64,000 bases of DNA from assembly GCF_029433105.1 (NCBI RefSeq), contig NZ_JARNTW010000013.1, positions 124,001 through 188,000 on the forward strand, written 5' to 3'. The DNA is from Runella sp. MFBS21 (lineage in GTDB: Bacteria > Bacteroidota > Bacteroidia > Cytophagales > Spirosomataceae). The notes beneath the pieces are model-generated. The model saw only the letters and a program-made list of their open reading frames with translations. It did no database searches and had not been told where the DNA came from. The position numbers and the translations under genes are program-made. Positions 59,801 through 64,000 of this stretch are shown in pieces; position 1 is the first letter of the stretch; each line of letters starts with the position of its first letter.

Positions 59801-60808
59801 GAAAACGAAGAAGAAAAGGCCGCCATCGAAGTAGAATCTTTACTTGATTTGGCCAAACAGTTTTTGCCCGAAACGCTCCTACAAGGGCATTATCGGAGTC
59901 GCTCGCTGGATTTAATTACTTTTTCCAATTCCCATTTTTACAAAAACAAACTTCAGTTACTTCCTCATTTTGAGGATATTAATCGGGTCGAGCCTGCTAT
60001 CGAATTTATCAAAGTAAATGGCGTTTGGGAAAATAACCGCAACCTTGCCGAGGCTGAAAAAGTGATAAGTATTTTGAAAAAAATAACAGATACACCCAAT
60101 GGGTATTCGGTGGGAGTGGTTACTTTCAATCATCCTCAGCAGCAGTTGATTGAACAGATGTTAGAGCCGCATTTTGAAGCTAATTTTGCAGGACAAAGCG
60201 GAGAGAATAATACATCATTGTTTGTCAAAAACATAGAGAACGTACAAGGTGATGAACGAGACATTATTATTTTTTGTGTAGGATATGCACCCGATAGCCG
60301 AGGCAAATTGAGAGCGCAGTTTGGGAGTTTAAACGCCCAAGGGGGCGAAAATCGGCTCAATGTTGCTATCACACGTGCACGTGAGAAAGTATTTGTAGTA
60401 ACGAGTATTCTGCCTCATGAGCTCAAAATAGACGACGCACTGCATGAGGGCCCGAAACTCCTAAAAGCATATTTACAGTATGCGTTGGATGTGTCGGAAA
60501 AACGGTTTGTTCCTACTCCCTTTATGACTGAGCAAAACCAGTACACTTGGAATCTTAAAAATCAGATCTTAGCTTATACCTCAAGTGAGTCTTCGCCTTT
60601 CACTTTTCATCTACAGCTTCCTTTTGCGGATATTACGGTCAAAAAAGAAAACCTTTACGAAAGCGTAATATTGACCGACGACAGTCTCTACCAACAGGCC
60701 GTTTCGGCCAAAGAAGCTCACGCGTATTTGCCCCTACAGCTTCAAACTAAGGGTTGGAACTTTAAAAGAATATGGAGTAGAGAATGGTGGCGTACCAAGA
60801 TTATTTAG
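56843..60808 (+). CDS. Large superfamily 1 DNA/RNA helicase (DUF4011-like, Dna2/Upf1 type)
   Basis: 1321 residues. N-terminal DUF4011-like region (about 1-290; YLRRLTNLSTRNRSLLLTSL...QDLYVGYPFVRGKLMDGTVIHAPLAFFPV), Walker A QGPPGTGKSQLIS near 313-320, a long helical insert (about 390-860), Walker B VIFDEASQCYAEYGIPAIYRAK with D945/E946, motif III VVGDSKQLTP, and motifs V-VI GDERDIIIFCVGY (1136) and LNVAITRAREKVFV (1173). The C-terminal 120 residues are unassigned. The usual nuclease or DUF3320 ending of the group is not evident. It overlaps the channel-like gene by 14 bp. Repair, RNA or defence roles are all possible. Confidence 0.88.
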   Translation: MLTADILKVYLRRLTNLSTRNRSLLLTSLSSEQFLDWQTLDYLEGRSAFEVLKEVISQKKTIKLCQRLDSRSEKSNEASKKLAKIARTAQFIEEERGSQDLYVGYPFVRGKLMDGTVIHAPLAFFPVGVSTKVLSESGQKVYWELHRRDEPAVLNRSFLLAYGHFNQVGISDELLEKNLDELSKDALVFRTELYELLKNSTLEINFNQDLFQETLRYFDAQSKADLDLIERNGELKLYPEAVLGIFPQTGSYLGPDYEALIELDELVNELFSFEPLLYRNATVETNTFTAFPQDATQEAALKRIKQGESLVIQGPPGTGKSQLISNLMADFAARGKKVLLVCQKRVALDVVSQRLTQVGIAPFLALVHDFKNDRSALYQQLASQIENIEAYKKENYSLDNIVLERQFLQAGRTIEQITNELESFRTALFDTSDCSLSPKELYLISNPHAAYIEIKDFRNFKFDERLDELVQKLRRYEAYQNRLPEAHTWHERWDFSKIGFQEINQIEATIGGVKQWKEKILGRFQEEWEGRISLDKILEIHTQKLQIFEWLALLEDENTWQFFKQYQQGLWAGSRKKWFKHITDELSLLASNQLVEKELTKRQLKPMLARLQDLIEARKSILKWSFYGDKAYFRTLTEKYGLGLSISDLYKFQELLENRLRWEVLLEELSDKLEIPLAAESFDQSKHQLEALLDVYDNAQKAFKTLENTYPFLQKKVSIASTFGEFAKEIQRQWKDVENTIQQYQNWQTYLVPSQINRLIEDDTFKDKMLHQLRVDFELLKEADLLKTNFAEQEHQLYQALRETIKTEEDIGEVFLNSLRLAWLAYLEEKNPILRAVSSLKIGQLEQELQEAILRKQALSREIVLMQLREQTYKDVEFNRLHNRITYRDLQHQVTKKRKIWPVRKLMENHAEEVFHLVPCWLASPETVSAVFPLTQGLFDIVIFDEASQCYAEYGIPAIYRAKQVIVVGDSKQLTPYDLYRVRYEAENEEEKAAIEVESLLDLAKQFLPETLLQGHYRSRSLDLITFSNSHFYKNKLQLLPHFEDINRVEPAIEFIKVNGVWENNRNLAEAEKVISILKKITDTPNGYSVGVVTFNHPQQQLIEQMLEPHFEANFAGQSGENNTSLFVKNIENVQGDERDIIIFCVGYAPDSRGKLRAQFGSLNAQGGENRLNVAITRAREKVFVVTSILPHELKIDDALHEGPKLLKAYLQYALDVSEKRFVPTPFMTEQNQYTWNLKNQILAYTSSESSPFTFHLQLPFADITVKKENLYESVILTDDSLYQQAVSAKEAHAYLPLQLQTKGWNFKRIWSREWWRTKII

Positions 60809-60879
60809 TGCGTGTTTCCAACTTCCTGTCAGGCAGTTGCGTCTTAGGAAAAAGAAATCCCTAAACGCCAACGTTCACC

Positions 60880-62157
60880 ATGAATAAACCACTTCTATTC
60901 TCACTGTTTTTGGTTTGCCTTTTGCAATGGTCATGTACCGACCAATGCACCGAAACCCGTAAATACAAACGATTTAGCCCTGTTACGGTGTCTTTGGCCG
61001 AGATACGTCAAGGAGTACGTACAGAAACTTCGCGCGATTTAATCAATCCTGGGAAAATTTATACTAAAGGAAATTATTTGTTTATCAATGAGATGAAAGA
61101 AGGATTGCACATTGTAGATAATACCAATCCAAGTGCGCCCAAGATGATTTCCTTTATCAAAATTCCGGGCAATGGCGATATGGCCGTTCGGGGCAATATT
61201 TTATATGCCGATAGTTATTCAGATTTAGTAGCCTTTGATATTTCTAATCCATTGGATGTCAAAGAAATCAGCCGCGAAAAAGAAGTTTTTCCTTCTGGGA
61301 TGTTTGACGGTGTTTCTTGGTTTTTGAATACAACTACGGGAGCTATCAATGACCAAAAAGTGGATATTGTGACCGAAACCCGAAAAGTAAGTTGCGAAAA
61401 CGCCAACAACTCATGGTGGGGTGGGGGAATTTGGTTTGACCGAGCGGCGTTCAGTTCAGCAGCAGCGCCTTCCAACGGAAGTAGCGGACAAGGACAAGCG
61501 GGCTCAATGGCGCGTTTTGCGTTGTACGACAAATACCTGTACACGGTAGGTCAAAATGAGATGTTGCTTTTCGATATAAGCACACCTTCCAAACCCGCCC
61601 GTAGCACCAAAATCAGCATAGGCTGGGGTATCGAAACGATTTTTCCATATCGCGATAAGCTTTTCATTGGTTCTACCACAGGGATGTTTATTTATGACAA
61701 CAGCAACCCCGAAAAGCCCGAACGCCTCTCTACTTTCCAACACGCTATGTCGTGCGACCCCGTCGTTGTGACCGACAATCGCGCTTATGTCACACTTCGT
61801 TCGGGTACTACTTGCAATCGTGGCCTCAATCAGCTAGATGTCATTGATATTACAGATTTACGTAGTCCGCGATTATTGAAATCCTATCCTATGCAAAACC
61901 CGCACGGTTTGGGGGTAGATTATCCCAATTTGTATTTGTGCGAAGGAACCCACGGTCTGAAATCGCTTAATGTGGCCAATGATTTCGATGTCAAACAAAT
62001 TCAACATTTGACGGGCATGGATGCTTATGATGTGATTCCGCTTGCTAACAAAACCTTAATGATGGTAGGCAAAGACGGCCTTTATCAGTTTGATATTTCT
62101 AATCCAAGTAACTTACGTCAACTTAGTAAAATTCCTGTAAAAAGACTGGATATTTGA
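60880..62157 (+). CDS. LVIVD-repeat lipoprotein (beta-propeller)
   Basis: 425 residues. The lipoprotein signal is WSC with Cys19. The body repeats the LVIVD pattern: LFINEMKEGLHIVDNTNPSAPKMISFIKIPGNGDMAVRGNILYADSYSDLVAFDISNPLDVKEI, then KYLYTVGQNEMLLFDISTPSKP, TTGMFIYDNSNPEKPERLSTF, LNQLDVIDITDLRSPRLLKSYPM and DGLYQFDISNPSNLRQLSKI. About 8 such blocks are seen, as in a periplasmic or surface propeller. Function is not deducible. A 14-bp hairpin follows the stop. Confidence 0.9.
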   Translation: MNKPLLFSLFLVCLLQWSCTDQCTETRKYKRFSPVTVSLAEIRQGVRTETSRDLINPGKIYTKGNYLFINEMKEGLHIVDNTNPSAPKMISFIKIPGNGDMAVRGNILYADSYSDLVAFDISNPLDVKEISREKEVFPSGMFDGVSWFLNTTTGAINDQKVDIVTETRKVSCENANNSWWGGGIWFDRAAFSSAAAPSNGSSGQGQAGSMARFALYDKYLYTVGQNEMLLFDISTPSKPARSTKISIGWGIETIFPYRDKLFIGSTTGMFIYDNSNPEKPERLSTFQHAMSCDPVVVTDNRAYVTLRSGTTCNRGLNQLDVIDITDLRSPRLLKSYPMQNPHGLGVDYPNLYLCEGTHGLKSLNVANDFDVKQIQHLTGMDAYDVIPLANKTLMMVGKDGLYQFDISNPSNLRQLSKIPVKRLDI

Positions 62158-62162
62158 TTTTG

Positions 62163-62193
62163 AACTTACCAAGTTTTCAAAACTTGGTAAGTT
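62163..62193 (+). terminator. Terminator-like hairpin after the LVIVD gene
   Basis: AACTTACCAAGTTT (62163-62176) pairs perfectly with 62180-62193 around a 3-nt loop, 5 bp after the TGA. Only a weak T-run follows, so it is either an intrinsic terminator or an mRNA-stabilising hairpin. Confidence 0.65.
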
Positions 62194-62256
62194 TGATAGT
62201 CGCCTATTTGTCAGGTTTTTGATTATTAATTCATTTTCAAATTTGCCTATTCATTT

Positions 62257-62859
62257 ATGCCAACAATATTCAAATTTTTATGGGTGGGATTTATATTGGC
62301 TCATTCTATCGATTCACTTCGTGCGCAAGCCCCTACTTTTAAACCGCATTATGTCAACATAACTGAAGTAGGAGGTTTATTTGGGCGAGTTGTGTACGAT
62401 ATTGCGGGGAGTGTACCAGCTACCCAACAAGTCGAGAATCGCCTGAGCCTTACGATTCAGACCTTCAATGGTATTCAACTCAAACCCCGCCTTGCCCTTG
62501 GCGTCAGTTGCGGAGTAGATTGGTATCAATCGGCACTGCTTGCACCCGTAGCAGCAGGGGTGCGCTATGATTTAGCCCGTTCCAAAAAGAACGTAACCTT
62601 ATTGGGCTTGTTTGATGCTGGCTACAGCTCTAATTGGCTCCACGTAGATGCCACCGATTATAAAACCCAAGGAGGCATGATGCTGAACCCTGGTTTGGGA
62701 CTGAAATTTGGCTTCAAATCGGGCAGTGCTTTGGTGTTGTCGTTGAGCTATAAGCGTCAAAATGCCAAAGTCACCAAGCCGCTCAATTGGGGTGAAATCG
62801 AAAAGTGGGAAGACCGAGTTTATAATCGGATGGCACTACGCTTAGGAATGATGTTTTGA
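62257..62859 (+). CDS. Outer-membrane beta-barrel protein, hypothetical
   Basis: 200 residues. Signal peptide MPTIFKFLWVGFILAHSIDSLRAQ. The body has alternating strands and turns: YVNITEVGGLFGRVVYDIAG, NRLSLTIQTFNGIQLKPRLALGVSCGVDWYQSALLAPVAAGVRYDL, VTLLGLFDAGYSSNWLHV, NPGLGLKFGFKSGSALVLSLSYKRQ, RMALRLGMMF, with a terminal Phe as in Omp barrels. It resembles the small outer-membrane beta-barrel (OMP_b-brl) proteins of Bacteroidota. Not obviously in an operon. Confidence 0.75.
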   Translation: MPTIFKFLWVGFILAHSIDSLRAQAPTFKPHYVNITEVGGLFGRVVYDIAGSVPATQQVENRLSLTIQTFNGIQLKPRLALGVSCGVDWYQSALLAPVAAGVRYDLARSKKNVTLLGLFDAGYSSNWLHVDATDYKTQGGMMLNPGLGLKFGFKSGSALVLSLSYKRQNAKVTKPLNWGEIEKWEDRVYNRMALRLGMMF

Positions 62860-63090
62860 GAATAGGGGAGCAGAAAAGCAAGAGCAGAAAATTGGTTATA
62901 AAGCAGGAAGAAGGGATATTCTCTTGTTATGTTTTTCTTGGCCTTTTGCAATCTGCCTGAAACCGATTTCTGAATACGAGTATCTGGCAAGGTATCTGAG
63001 AAATAGCTATTTTGAAATATTTCAGTATTTATTTTTCTTTATCTAAGTTGTCGATAAATTTGTGATAGATTAAATAATCTGCTACAAATC

Positions 63091-63672
63091 GTGACTGATG
63101 AGGATAAAGTTTTATGGGCAGCTTTTCGGGCAGGAGACAATAGTGCTTTTGAAGGTCTGCTACGTGCCTACTATAAATCCTTGCTCGAATATGGTTTTCG
63201 ATTCATAAAAGATAAGGATACGCTACAGGATCTGGTTCACGATTTGTTCATCAATCTTTGGGAACGGCGCATCTTTCTGAATCCAGATGTTACGAGTATA
63301 AAACTGTATCTATTTGTTTCCCTTAAAAATCAGATTTTTAAATACTTACAAAAAAATACGCATCAGGAACGTTTCTCTGATGATTGGCAAGAACAAGAAT
63401 CTGATAACGATGATTTTGTCGAAAACAGATTGATTGAGCAAGAAATCGTATTGGAGAACCAATCTCGTTTACAACTCGTGATTAGTAGATTACCTAAAAG
63501 GCAACAAGAAATTCTTCACCTGAAATATTACGAAGCTCTCACCCATGAGCAAATTGCCGAAGTAATGGCGATTTCACAACCTGCTGTCCGTAACTTGTTA
63601 TCTCAATCCTTAAAATCCATTCGCGAGCAATGGGGGCTTCTTCTCATCGTACTTCTTCTCTTCTTACGATAA
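63091..63672 (+). CDS. ECF-type RNA polymerase sigma factor
   Basis: 193 residues; the only fitting start is GTG at 63091 (VTDEDKVLWAAFRAGDNSAFEGLLRAYYKSLLEYG). Region 2 is LVHDLFINLWERRIFLNPDVTSIKLYLFVSLKNQIFKYL and region 4 is ISRLPKRQQEILHLKYYEALTHEQIAEVMAISQPAVRNLLSQSLKSI. It ends in a hydrophobic tail (GLLLIVLLLFLR). Bacteroidota pair such sigma factors with FecR-like anti-sigma factors and SusC/D-type outer-membrane receptors; the FecR-like gene follows at 63804. Confidence 0.93.
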   Translation: MTDEDKVLWAAFRAGDNSAFEGLLRAYYKSLLEYGFRFIKDKDTLQDLVHDLFINLWERRIFLNPDVTSIKLYLFVSLKNQIFKYLQKNTHQERFSDDWQEQESDNDDFVENRLIEQEIVLENQSRLQLVISRLPKRQQEILHLKYYEALTHEQIAEVMAISQPAVRNLLSQSLKSIREQWGLLLIVLLLFLR

Positions 63673-63803
63673 GTTCATCTCATTAAATGAGGCTGAAAAT
63701 CAGTTTGTTATAATTTTTATAAAAAAAATGTCATTTTTTCTCGTTACGTTCTAACAGAAAAAGGATCATTATAGCAGAAGCACAAGTTAAATGTAATTCT
63801 GCG

Positions 63804-64000
63804 ATGAAATCATATAAGCATTATGGGTTTGAGGAGTTTCTGGCAGATGACGATTTCCAACAGTGGGTACGTACGGGTTCACCAATCGAATTAACAATTT
63901 GGCAGCGTCTTATTGATGATTTTCCAGAAAAAAAAGCCGATTTGGACAGTGCCAGAGAATTTATACTTTCTTGGCAAGGTCAGGAGTATTTTTCAGAGGC
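63804..64000 (+). CDS. FecR-family anti-sigma factor, N-terminus only (cut by window edge)
   Basis: From the ATG at 63804: MKSYKHYGFEEFLADDDFQQW, then TIWQRLIDDFPEKKADLDSAREFILSWQGQEYF. This is the N-terminal anti-sigma segment of Bacteroidota FecR proteins (the pattern F-L-x-D-x-x-F-x-x-W...W...P...A...). It probably holds the ECF sigma factor encoded 130 bp upstream. The membrane helix and FecR domain lie beyond the window, and a SusC-like receptor gene is expected next. Confidence 0.8.
   Translation, partial: MKSYKHYGFEEFLADDDFQQWVRTGSPIELTIWQRLIDDFPEKKADLDSAREFILSWQGQEYFSE

Overview
The window looks like a chromosomal segment of an aerobic Bacteroidota bacterium, most likely of the order Cytophagales (a Runella- or Dyadobacter-like relative). 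The signs are LytS/LytTR regulation, an ECF sigma factor followed by a FecR-type anti-sigma factor, DUF6048/DUF6452-like envelope proteins, a SemiSWEET, SdrD-B/DUF11 surface proteins, weak Shine-Dalgarno signals and TTG...TAnnTTTG-like promoters. The taxonomic call is inference from gene content only. No rRNA or tRNA gene was recognised.

Layout. 1-5.3 kb (minus): a tripartite RND efflux operon (outer-membrane factor, pump, adaptor cut by the window edge), divergent from an OmpR-type regulator and histidine kinase (5.5-7.5 kb). 8.2-9.5 kb: three tandem paralogous small secreted proteins behind a long repeat-bearing leader, then a LytS/LytTR pair. 11.7-18.2 kb (minus): an Ate1/Bpt-like transferase, class II FBP aldolase, M20 peptidase, a secreted protein, a glycosyltransferase and a BamA/TamA-like barrel. 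18.3-19.9 kb: pabB-pabC. 19.9-23.0 kb: a giant surface protein. 23.4-28.3 kb: an IS5-like remnant, priA, pyk and a SemiSWEET.

28.5-46.8 kb is one long plus-strand branched-chain amino acid locus: ilvD-ilvB-ilvN-(membrane protein, methyltransferase)-ilvC-(higBA)-ilvA-(ATPase + TOPRIM pair, small protein, AraC regulator)-leuC-(four-helix-bundle gene)-leuD-leuA/cimA-(GxxExxY gene)-leuB. It starts with what reads as a complete transcription attenuator: an 18-codon leader peptide with ten consecutive Ile/Leu/Val codons, an antiterminator arm and a mutually exclusive terminator with a U-tract. The biosynthetic genes are interrupted again and again by cargo modules, several of them flanked by inverted or direct repeats, without any change of strand.

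46.8-54 kb is rich in mobile DNA. It holds a frameshifted DUF5615/DUF433 module between 78-bp direct repeats. An IS110-family element with a structured 5' non-coding end (candidate bridge RNA) splits a DUF779 gene from an aldehyde dehydrogenase gene. A tandem array of six 126-bp hairpin units lies next to a REP-associated tyrosine transposase, with a seventh diverged unit on its far side. 54-64 kb returns to ordinary chromosomal genes: TIGR02757, envelope proteins, a channel-like protein overlapping a very large superfamily 1 helicase, an LVIVD lipoprotein, and an ECF sigma/FecR pair that runs off the window edge.
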